From NCBI GenBank assembly GCA_006386115.1, contig VFIW01000088.1, positions 1 to 64,000 on the forward strand: 64,000 nucleotides of DNA, given 5' to 3'. Made by a program: the position numbers and the translations under genes. The DNA is from Globisporangium splendens. Its lineage: Eukaryota; Oomycota; Peronosporomycetes; Pythiales; Pythiaceae. How positions within the stretch are numbered: the first letter of the stretch is position 1; the number at the start of each line of letters is the position of its first letter. Positions 20,051-29,446 of this stretch are shown here, piece by piece. The notes under the pieces are model-generated. The model was not told where the DNA came from, did not search any database, and worked only from the letters and a program-made list of their open reading frames with translations.

Positions 20051-20660
20051 TGATGTAATGGGCTAAGGCTGCCATTACATGCAAGGTGGCTCTTTGTGTG
20101 TGTCGCACACCACCTTGTGGAAGTGCATTGTGGGTGCGAAGATATTGGGTGAAACACATAAAAGTGATCCCCACATGCACAGGTGACGTCATCGTCTGAC
20201 GTCAGAGCAATCTGTGTCTGAGTTGAGTGTTGGTCGCTCGCAATCATTGAGATTCGGCGTGATTACGCACAACAGTACTCTAGACACGTGAGTGATGGTT
20301 CCTACTTGGGAAACTGCACTGGTGATGAGACCGACGTGTCTCTGCCACCTAAAGTGAGTGGCGTAGCCAATCACTTTGCAGGGAATTTTCCACGGGACTT
20401 CAAGTTCAAGTTTCTCGAAGATCCCCTGGGTTCAACCTCAGTGTACCCAAGGTTTTATATATCAGATTCATAGGTTTTATTGTGCATGTTTAGGTTTTAG
20501 TTATAAAACCTCTAGGAGCCCTAGTGGTGTTTTACATGTAGTGTCAGGAACCATAAGCTCATTTCAATTCAGTTGCATTTTGCCAAGTTCCCCTCAAGTC
20601 TTCCTCTTCAAGCGCAAGCGTGCGTGCCGTGTTTGAGGCTGTCTCGGATAGCCTCTTATA
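20051..20660 (+). mobile_element. gypsy-2 3' LTR
   Basis: This is a direct repeat of 13211-13820 with scattered substitutions, ending CCTCTTATA where the 5' LTR has CCTCTTACA. The final bases TTATAG also supply the stop codon of the antiparallel polymerase fragment. Confidence 0.85.
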
Positions 20661-22537
20661 GAGCCGCGTGAATACCATATAGCTCTTGAATCTCCAAGAT
20701 ACTATTGGAAGATGTCTTTGACACGTCAATAGCGCGATGATTGATAATATCGGTAAGATTGGTGCCTTGAGTCCGAATGATATGTTTTCGAATAACGGCC
20801 ATGGACCCGTCTTCTTGTTCGATTGTTCTTGGAACAAATTCCTTCATGACAGATGCTGAAATGATTCCATCGATTCCTCGAATGACGACTTTAAGCAGTT
20901 TTGAGTGCAGCATGTCATAAATCACATGTTGATCGATGACAGTATCTCGCTTGGACATATCTTTATGGAAGTAGATTCGCATGATGATTTCATCGGAGTT
21001 ATCATCGGTATAGATGATATACAACTGAGGATACTGCTCCAGTAGTTTTCGATAAATCGTACTGACTTGCATATTTTTTTCAATCAGCGTAGTGTGAGAT
21101 AACTCGAGTCGAACACACCAATGAACCAATCCGCTTGGAACAGACTGATTGATAAAATGCTTCTCATGGTTTTTCACCATTGATTTGCCTTCTTGTTTGT
21201 ACGCAGGATGCTTCACTTCATTGTATGATTCGAAGAATACTTGTACTCTGTGTACAAACGTCTTCAAGTTCATCATTTCGATTTCGTTTGCAAATTGTTG
21301 CATAGTTGTGATGTCGCCGGCATATTCATCTTTGATAAATACATCCATGTAAGGATCAGCAAGCTGGTCGGTTCCTTGGGCGCCATACACTTCCTTAATT
21401 CGAGATAAGACGTTCGGCTTGGACGCTCCGGATGCGTGAATTGAGTCGAGGATACGCTGTGTCATACTCTCAGAAGTACATTCTGAAGCGAGCATGCCAA
21501 TAGATGTTCCATACTCGATCAAAGACTTCTTGTATGCTGAAACGATACGATCGGTGATCAAGTTCAATAACTTGATATTAATCTTACTTTGAAGAATGCG
21601 CTTGTATGCGAGACCGATGTCGATACCGATATTCATCAAAGCGAATGACTTGACAATGTATTCAGGAAGTGCTCGTTTTGCCTTTTCGCAACTTTCGTTG
21701 AAATGAGTGTATTGAAGTCGGTGCTTCAAGTTGGTAATAGCTTCGCGCCATTCAATTGGGCTAATTGGCTCCGCAATAGTCTGAATGTAGTCTTGGTGAT
21801 AATACTTGATATTGTCGAAAACTTTCGAAGTGTTGATTGGTAGCACTTGCTGTCCCGACATGAGGGTATCCTTGAAATTACACGATTCAATCCGGCTGTA
21901 TCCAGTACGATAAATATTCCGAATGTACAATGCATTTTTATACATTTGCTCGAGAACGTTCGCCATGGTCTTATTTCTCATGCTGACTGGAAGAATCGTT
22001 TCATCCAACTTGAATAGTTCATCAAAAGTGTTGTTACTTGCGAGAAGTACTCCAAAATCGACGTATGTGGCTTTGCGAATATCAACACCGTCGTCTCCAT
22101 AGATTTGCTGAAGCTGGAAGTTGTACTTCACGGTACGTCGACAGTTATCGATAATTACAGCTTCAAGCGCTTTGTTGGCTTTACGATTGTGATATCCAGT
22201 AATACCCGTAGAAAGCGCCTTCGTAGTAATACCATTACGACCGTCTTGTTGTTGGGCGATAGCAGACATGAATGAAACGCCAGTCACAAACGAATCAGCA
22301 ATAAAGCCAACAGCTTCGGGTTCGTCGCGAAAGCGGCGAGCATATGGGAGCGCTCGCTGGAAGTCAAATGCTTTACGCATACGTTTACCATTGATACTCA
22401 TTTGACCAATTGAGGAACTGATCTGAAGAATATTTGTTGGCTTGCCTTTGGTTCCCGACGCGACAAGCTTAGTTAAGTTGTTCTTCTCGTGATCAAGACT
22501 GGACATGATGACTTCCGTAAACTCATCACCAGGACTC
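20661..22537 (-). pseudogene. Giant-virus-like RNA polymerase largest subunit, C-terminal fragment
   Basis: The open frame 22560-20656 codes for 634 residues. The first seven or so come from the neighbouring LTR and the last residue and stop come from the gypsy-2 LTR. The rest resembles the C-terminal part of the DNA-directed RNA polymerase largest subunit (RPB1/beta-prime): the funnel/bridge-helix approach (LVASGTKGKPTNILQISSSI), the bridge and trigger loop at about residues 100-125 (GRNGITTKALSTGITGY), IYGDDGVD at about 150 and the end motif NSILEIQELYGI. The catalytic NADFDGD-type centre lies upstream and is absent, so it cannot be active. No introns or internal stops are seen. It diverges from what is expected of a eukaryotic Pol II and is AT-richer than its neighbours, which suggests a nucleocytoplasmic large DNA virus origin (inference). 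Confidence 0.75.
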
Positions 22538-23185
22538 TGTAATGGGCTATACCTAGCCATTACATGAAGGTGGATCTGTTCCCAGATCTAGTGTGCCACA
22601 CACCACCTTCACTGTGCATTGTGGAGAGACAATTAACAAAGGGATTACAGTACGACAGTCCCCACATGCACATGTCACGTCATCCCATGACGTCACGAGC
22701 GCTCTCTGTGCTGATCAGTGCAGAATGTTGTTCACATGTACTAATCAGTACAGAGTGATGGCATCCATGTACTAATCAAGTACTGAGTGATGGTTCCTAC
22801 TTGGAAACTGCACTGGTGATGAGACCAACGTGTCTCTGCCACCTAAAGTGAGTGGCTGTAGCCAATCACTTTGCAGGGAATTTTCCACGGGACTTCAAGT
22901 TCAAGCTTCTCGAAGATCTCGTGGGTTCAACCTCAGTGTACCCAAGGTTTTATACATCCGATTCATAGGTTTTATTGTGTATGTTTAGGTTTTAGTTATA
23001 AAACGTGTAGGATCCCTTGGGGTTCCATTTACAGTAGCGACAGGAACCATAAGCATTTTAAATTCAGTTGCAATTTTACCACCAAGCCCTCAAGTCTCCT
23101 TCCTCCCTCCAGTCGGGAGACGCTTCCTCTGGCACAAGCGCGTGTGCCGTGTTTGAGGGACTGTTTGGAACAGCGCCCTTTTACA
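22538..23185 (+). mobile_element. Solo LTR of a gypsy-2-related family
   Basis: It begins TGTAATGGGCTATACC (hairpin start TGTAATGG/CCATTACA) and ends CCCTTTTACA, about 648 bases. It shares long blocks with the gypsy-2 LTR (for example GGTTTTATTGTGTATGTTTAGG). ACTC stands on both sides (22534-22537 and 23186-23189), a likely 4-base target duplication. No internal region is attached. Confidence 0.8.
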
Positions 23186-23188
23186 ACT

Positions 23189-23893
23189 CAAGGCTGAAGT
23201 CGCACGCATGCACGAAGCGAAAGAGAGAGAAAATACCGAGCACAGAAAAGAGCGCGTGCTGCTCATCCAAACTCACCATGCCGAACGAATGTGACTCATT
23301 GACGGTGTCGATGGAAAGCTGGATGCTTTGCTCGTTGAGCATAAGAAGACGCATGAGAAATTGGAGATTATCGATGAAAGAATGACGACGCACCCAGTCA
23401 GCAATAAAAAGCACCACGGTTTCGCTGTGGTCCTCCGCGAAAAATCGCCATCAAGCGGTAAGTACGAGTTGCGGTTCATCAGCGGACAACAATCTTATGT
23501 CAAGAGGGTTATTCGAGAGATGCCAGAAGCAGAAATCATTGTCGATTTCAGGCTAATTGGCAACGGTATTAACATGCGTAATGAGTTTGTACGCATTGCG
23601 AATTGTCGACTCGTCGACGCTCTCGGCGTATCGGTACGTCATCCTCTTTTTTTGTGTTTATATGTTATTTTTTTATCTGATGCCTTGCTTGGTTAGAGTA
23701 GGAAGCGCACGCGTCAGACATCTTCTTTAGATGTTGCAGATCACAATGGGTTGACTACCAAGACAATTTCCCCCTCGAAGCGATCAAGACCATTATAGAA
23801 GAAATGACCAAAGCAAACGATATAGATGAAACTACGTACTCATTTAAACACAACGAACTGAAAGAGTTCATTAGAAGAGAACGCTTATTGTAA
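23189..23893 (+). pseudogene. Two-exon virus-like gene (KilA-N/MSV199 C-terminal domain type), 5' cut
   Basis: A coding frame starts right after the solo LTR with a charged helical stretch and hits an in-frame TGA at 23292-23294. It continues with KLDALLVEHKKTHEKLEIID (coiled coil) and a domain with HHGFAVVLRE, FISGQQSYVKRVIREM and the NGIN motif. From memory of the family, a 'GQ...V' then 'N' pattern is typical of the C-terminal domain that follows KilA-N or MSV199 DNA-binding domains in large DNA viruses. A phase-0 intron fits at 23634-23701 (GTACGT ... TAG). Exon 2 (23702-23893) codes for 63 more residues to TAA. The N-terminal DNA-binding part is missing and no good ATG precedes the domain. 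It overlaps the end of the convergent gene by 9 bases. Confidence 0.55.
23634..23701 (+). other. Predicted intron (68 bases)
   Basis: The donor TCG|GTACGT lies at a codon boundary and the acceptor is GAGTAG|GAAGCG. The interior is T-rich. Without removal the frame ends at a stop shortly after. With removal, 63 further well-composed codons follow in frame. Confidence 0.6.
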
Positions 23894-24643
23894 TTCGTGA
23901 AATGTTTCTAAAGATTGACACGCTTTTTTTCTTTTCGGTCTTGTTATTGGCGGCTCTCTCCTTATGCGTTTTAGTGCCTGAATTTGCTTCTCTTTGGGCG
24001 TCGGCTCAGGAAGCGGTGATGATGGTTCCCAAATTGGAGACGAAATTGGAGGCGGTGTTTGTACACTTGGGGGCATATCATGCCTTACTGAGACATCAGG
24101 CGTTGATATTGGTATTTGCTGTTCATATGGTCTTGGAGGTGTGGCCGTTACGGTCGGTGTCGCTGGTAGAGAAGCTTGTGGCGATGCTGGCGGAGGAGAT
24201 GATGGTTCCTAAACTGGCGACGAAGGCGTCCGCGCACCAATGAAGGCATCATCAGGTGGTATATCAGTGATCTGAGGTGACGAGAACGCGTGAGCTGCTT
24301 CTGGAGACGGAGGTGGCGTTGATGGAGCTTCAATATAGCCTAAAGTTACAGCTGCGTTGAGTATTTGCGCATTTTCGTCTTCTTTTTGTTGGATGATCGC
24401 ACGTTCGTCCTGTATAGGAAGCCCCTCTGCCCTCAACCACATCACTCCTTTATATCTGTCATAGAGACGTCGCTCGTATCCGTGGTCAGTCCGCAAATCA
24501 ACGAGATTGCACATTAGCACTTCACGAACAATTACTCGCTCTTCTGGTTCAATAGTGGATAGTTGCTTCTCAATCTCGCGCCATACTGATGCTCTCTTGC
24601 GGACAACAACGAACTCTTGAAATGACTTGAACTCAAACATCAT
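23885..24643 (-). pseudogene. Unrecognised gene with proline-rich tail, one in-frame stop
   Basis: The ATG at 24643 opens a 144-codon frame with a charged N-terminal domain (RKRASVWREIEKQLSTIEPE, LYDRYKGVMWLRAEGLP), then a Pro/Ser/Thr-rich tail and a TAG at 24209-24211. The same frame continues beyond the TAG to 23885 with more proline-rich sequence and a basic end (RRREP-like, TRPKRKKACQ). The TAG falls in a repeated phrase: EPSSP is preceded by W in the second copy and by the stop in the first, so a TGG to TAG type loss is likely. I do not recognise the family. Its close packing against the convergent virus-like gene suggests a common origin. Confidence 0.5.
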
Positions 24644-24711
24644 CTTGTTTGCGAATTGAGCAATGTGAGAGAGAGAAGGTAATTCTATTTAACTTATGAT
24701 CTACATACAGT

Positions 24712-25686
24712 TTAAGAATTCCTGAGTCTCATCAACACTGCTGACAGTGAGGTGTTTCTAAGTCTTGACGGTGTGGCACCGATATCATTGTCGAGTAGAG
24801 CTGCGACTTGGGACATAACAACTTGATCATTTCCCCGCGATTCGTCGGTGAGTATCTTCGCACTCTTGGAGCTCATTGCCATATTGGCGAGAAGATCGGC
24901 CATCTTGTTTTGTTCCCGTTTTGTGTGATTCCAGGAGGTCCACGCAAAGTTGGCAATGATTTGATTTACCCGAACTGCTAGTGGCTGCAACTTGGTCTGG
25001 CGTATTGAGGCGAACCCGTTCTGGGATGCGATAATCATTTGGCTGTCTCTGAAGACTTCCAGATTGACTTCATAATGCTGTAGGTAGTGTGCACTGTATG
25101 CCAGGCCATCTTTCAGCGCGCTGTATTCGCACCAATTGTTCGTGACTTCCGGTCCCATATACACATAGCCGCATGCTTTGAGTTCCCATCGATTGCTGCG
25201 TTCATTCAGGAAGATGAGTGCCCATCCACTGCCTCCTGGACCTGGGTTGCCGCGTGCACCTCCATCGAAATACAAACGCGCCGTCGCCCATGCTTCCGGT
25301 TGGCGCGACAAGTCTTGTCTCTCCAGTGCGCTGAGCAGTTGGCTCAGGCACGTTGCATTGATCTTTTCTCCTTTGAGCTTTCTCATCCGATGAGCCACGG
25401 CCCGTACTTGCATCACACACGCTGTCCACACTCGCTGGGTGCTTTCTTCGATAGTGACGTGTTGCCGTTCATGCACTATTTCCACTCTCGTTCTCCATAG
25501 CAACACTGGGATGCTTGATGTGACGATAAACCAGAGTTTCTGTAGTGCTATCGAGTGTTCCGGAGTAATGAACCCGAAGTGCTTCCCCAATTCCCGGAGC
25601 AAAGATCGTTGACCTGACGGGGCTGTGCGGCTAGCAATATGAGGCAGGAAGAGGCTGAGTGCTTGCTCCGTCAATGTTCGACCCAT
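24712..25686 (-). pseudogene. LINE1 copy 1: RNase H end of ORF2
   Basis: This 324-codon frame contains a type I RNase H with the acidic residues in place (LYFDGGARGNPGPGG, NNWCEYSALKDGL, EVFRDSQMIIASQ, KREQNKMADLLAN). It would remove the RNA template during reverse transcription. It is separated from the upstream RT part by a frameshift around 25690-25760 inside the Cys/His region that usually ends LINE ORF2 proteins. The same region is broken in copy 2. Confidence 0.8.
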
Positions 25687-25739
25687 CCATCGTTCGAGGA
25701 AGGCCGTCCACGCGGCTTGTGCTCACTTGCAACTCCAGA

Positions 25740-26750
25740 TTACGTGTGAGATAGTTTCTTTTGTCTCCCCACATCCGGCATTGCTTGGTCACGCCGAAGA
25801 CTCGATCCTTCCGGATGGAACAGGTTGAGCTGCATCGTAGAAATCCGGTATGTCGTCCACATCTGATACGGCGTAAGACATCCTCGTTGTTCCCATAGAT
25901 GTGCTGGCAGCCGATACTGCACATGACTGTACCACTGGTCAGTTTTCGCGACTTCGTTGAGCTTGTCTATGAGTCCTCCGAGACCTTGATACAACTTGCT
26001 GTGCAACCTTCGTGTTCGTGCTCGGTCAATTGTCTTCTGGATACTGTTTGGGGGAGTACGTTTATGCACCAGCCACGGACAGTGAGTCGTGAGCGGGTGC
26101 GGTTTGAATCTCCACCCTACGGTTTTTATTTCTTCTTCGATCATTGCATCATCTTGTTGACAGATAACATCCCCATCCCAGTCGGTCGCTGTCCAGAGAA
26201 CTCCGTTTGCTTGCCGTTGCATCTGAATGTAGTCCGTGTGGCTGCCCTCCGATACTGGCACCGCGATGATGGTTCCCATGCCATTGCTGATCCACTTGTA
26301 CTCTCGTTTGGTGTGTTTCCTGCTCCACGGCTCCTGGTGACTGTTCAACTGGTTGTCTGCATCGATTTCTATCTTCGGTGAGCATAGAATGATGCTGGTT
26401 ACGAGTTTTCGCAAGGTGGTCATTCGTTTGAACGTGAGAGTCGCCGTCGTGGTTGGCAGCCGCACGGAGAACACTCGCTCTTCCTCCCGTCTCGCGTTGA
26501 AGCTGGCCAAATTGCATTCCTTCAGGAAGGGAACCGTTTTGACTGTATACTTCTCGCCTTGACTGTCGATTATCCAGGGGTTGTCGTTCCACTGAAAGGA
26601 TGGCCAGAAGGCTCGAGTCTCTTCTGATAGTTGATGAATCGTCTGCTCAGGTTTCTCCCAAAATACACACCTGCACGTCCGTCTGATCTCCACTCGAGGT
26701 CCAGGGTCGGTAGCAAGGATTCCATCTGCCGCTTCAGATCGTATTTCCAC
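25740..26750 (-). pseudogene. LINE1 copy 1: ORF2 segment between RT and RNase H
   Basis: A 336-codon frame overlaps the end of the EEP-RT frame in another register and carries the continuing ORF2 sequence (AFWPSFQWNDNPWIIDSQGE, TKREYKWISNGMGTIIAV, QYRLPAHLWEQRGCLTPYQ). A frameshift lies where the RT frame ends (26570-26640), and another at its own end leads into the RNase H frame. The first is shared with copy 2. Confidence 0.7.
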
Positions 26751-29332
26751 GCGAGATTGCGTCCCTCTGCAGCCACCAGGTCTTCACAGAGATACTCCCA
26801 CCCGAGTCTGTGGATATTGTTCGTCTGGTACAGCCTTGTCTGTGCGTTCTGGCTTCGCTCCTTGGGTGAAATCGCGCAGCACCCCCAGTTTTGACTTATG
26901 TCCTGATGAACCTGGTCATGCCATGCTTCTGTGTACTTGTCTCGCGCTCGCTGTAGCCACCGAGTTGTCCGCCGCATCGCTTGTCGCTTTACTGCGAGAG
27001 GTATTGAATAGAGACCTATGCCTCCTTCCTTGACCGGCAAGTAGAGCAGGGAAGGACTCACCATGTGCCTCGTGCCATCTGTGCCAAGTGTCGATTTCCA
27101 CAAAAATTGCTTTTGTAGATTCACTAGCTGGTCCACGACCTTCGCTGGGGGCTTGATGTAGCTGACAGTGAACAGAATCGACGGCAGTAAGACCGAATTC
27201 AGTATAAGCACTCTCCCCACCACACTGTTGGAGACTTTGGCTGCGATGATCAATCTGGTTCGGAGCTTTTGCAGGCGGTCCTCCCAATTAGCTTGTGTGA
27301 TGTTCCCGGTACCTATTCGAATGCCAAGGTACCTCACCGTCTCTCCATGCTTCAGGACCGGAATGCCGCATCTTTGTTCATGGACTACTGCTGTGTTGAG
27401 ACAGATGTAGCTGCTTTTCGTTGGTTGCACGTGCAGACCTGATTGCTGGCCGAACTCGGACAGCAGCTGCATCAGCCGAGGCAGCTGTTTCCCTTGTTTC
27501 AAAAAGACGGCGGAGTCATCGACGAATGTCGAAATAAGATGGGGTTCCGCTCCGGATCTGGTCACGCGAATTCCTTCCAGATGGGGGTCTTGCTGAACTG
27601 CTAGTGCGAGAATCTCCGCGGCAACGATAAACAGCAGAGGGGCCAGGGGGTAACCTTGACGAATTCCCGACTTGACCTCCCATTCTCTCGACACTTCATC
27701 GTTCACCAGGTACTGCGCTGTAGTGTCCGAGTGCATTCGACGTACTAAATCCACAAATTGTCGCCCAAAACCGAACTTGCTCAGCACAAGGTACAGAAAG
27801 TCTGTGTCCAATGTGTCGTAAGCCTTCATGAAGTCAAGCATAACAATTCCCGGAGCGTCATCCAACCCTTCAGCACTGTTGTGGTACGCTTTGTCCAACG
27901 CAGCTTGCATGATGAGGATTGCCTCTCGTACTTCTTTTTCAGTGATGGGTGCCATCAAGTCTTGGTTTTGCGCTTCCGTGACTTTTCGAGTTCCCGGAAT
28001 GTACACCAGTGCATCAAATCGCTGTTCAGCCTTCTGCGGAGGGACCGCAGCATGGCTCTGGCCAGCGATTTGGTTCCATTCTTCCCCCATGATGTCCGCC
28101 AGACTCGCGTTTGGTGAGTGGTACCTTCCGGGAGTCGGTTCCAATCGCGAAATTGTTTGATCCCGCTGCCAGTTGGCGATCCTCCGAAAGAAGTGACGAA
28201 CATCCCCCTGCGTTGCTTGCATATACTTGCCGAATTTGAACTCTGCTGCCTCACTTGCCGCGTTTGCTTGCTCTTCGATCAGCTGACGCCTTGTGCGGTT
28301 TGCCGGTCGGTGCTGCTGATCCTCCAATTTTTGCCGATATCTTCGTACTTGCCGCTTCTCTGTTCGACTTACTCTCAGTATTGCTTTGATGATACGCTGC
28401 TCCAGGTTGCTCCATACGATTGACCCTTCACTCTGCATCAGCTCCAGATCGTGAGCGATTGCCTTTTGCACCCCAGTCCGCACCAAGTCAGGACGCGAGG
28501 CACGTATCGGGTACCTGCACTTGTTCGCCTTCCTTGGTCTCTGCGGTTGACTCGTCCATTTCATATGCAGCACCACTGCTTGGTGATCCGAGTAGCGCTT
28601 GGGTAGCTCTATGGCCTCCCATTGCACGGCGCTGCCCAGGTTTCCTGCGATATAGAATCGGTCGAGTCGACTGGCTGAGTTTTTTCTCCAGTATGTGAAA
28701 TGCTCCGTCGGTTCCCTCTGAACTGGCCACTCCGGATCCTCCACTAGCTCCCGTGCGTCGTAAATGTTCCACTCCGTCACTAGTCGTCTCAGTTCTGCAC
28801 TTTCGCACTGCACAGATAGCCGAACTCCTCTTTGGTACCGGTCCCGTTGCTTGTCGAGCACACAATTGAAGTCTCCTCCGAGCACTGCTGCTGCACGACG
28901 AGTCCCGAACTCTTTGTTTAGGCGTCGGAAGAAGTGTTCTCGCTCTGATTTCTTGTTGGGTGCGTACACATTAATCCACACCACTCCCTTGGACTTGATA
29001 GCGACTGTGCGATTTGTCCACTTGGATTCCTCGATCAGTTGTGTTTCGCTAATCGTCTTCGGATTTGTGAGTATTGCCACTCCGCCGGTCGCGTCAGGAT
29101 GGATGGACCAAAAGGATGTTGGTTCGTCCAGGTTTGCAACCCCCGATATTCGGTTCCAGTAATGTCGGAGTCTGCTTTCTTCTTTGGCTGTGGTGATCCT
29201 TGTTTCCTGTAAATAAATGATATCATACTTTTCTGCGGTTAGTGCCCCCTTGAGGTCCTCTAACCATTTTGTTCGTTCTTTCTTTTTGAATCCGCACACG
29301 TTCTGAGTTAATACCGTAGCGTGTTTGGACAT
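26570..29332 (-). pseudogene. LINE1 copy 1: ORF2 endonuclease and RT
   Basis: This is a 920-codon frame. The N-terminal part is an apurinic-type (EEP) endonuclease (VLTQNVCGFKKKE, DIIYLQETRIT, VLGGDFNCVLD, YSDHQAVVLHM), which nicks the target DNA. RT follows with MLDFMKAYDTLD, the block SGIRQGYPLAPLLF (Tyr where Cys is usual, and Cys in copy 2) and the catalytic STFVDDSAVF. The first RT motifs are missing: EKEVREAIL is followed directly by IMQAALDKAYHNSAEGLD, so an internal deletion has removed the fingers. Copy 2 has the same deletion. The frame ends at TPG* after the shared frameshift. Confidence 0.85.
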
Positions 29333-29446
29333 GGTCTTTTTTCCTTTTTTTGGTTTTTGTAAAATGCATTCTTGAGGGCATGTAGCGCGGCGTACATTTC
29401 TGTGCCTGGGCTACTGCCACCTTGGTTACCTGTTGGTGTTGCGCCT

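Larger units (their letters stand above)
13211..20660 (+). mobile_element. gypsy-2, near-complete chromodomain Ty3/gypsy element
   Basis: It has two LTRs in direct orientation, a primer site, gag, pol with protease, RT, RNase H, integrase and chromodomain, a polypurine tract (20041-20050) and a long antisense frame before the 3' LTR. The LTRs differ at a few percent of positions by eye. One frameshift near 16300 separates protease from RT. TAGAG occurs just before the left LTR and just after the right one, which may be the target duplication, but the two outer flanks belong to different sequences (gypsy-1 LTR and viral-like polymerase). Confidence 0.85.

Noticed and set aside
20661..22537. 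Host RNA polymerase II gene
   Set aside because: There are no introns or remainder of the subunit, the sequence in the conserved trigger-loop area departs strongly from eukaryotic Pol II, and the context is virus-like genes and LTRs. Not fully excluded without a search.
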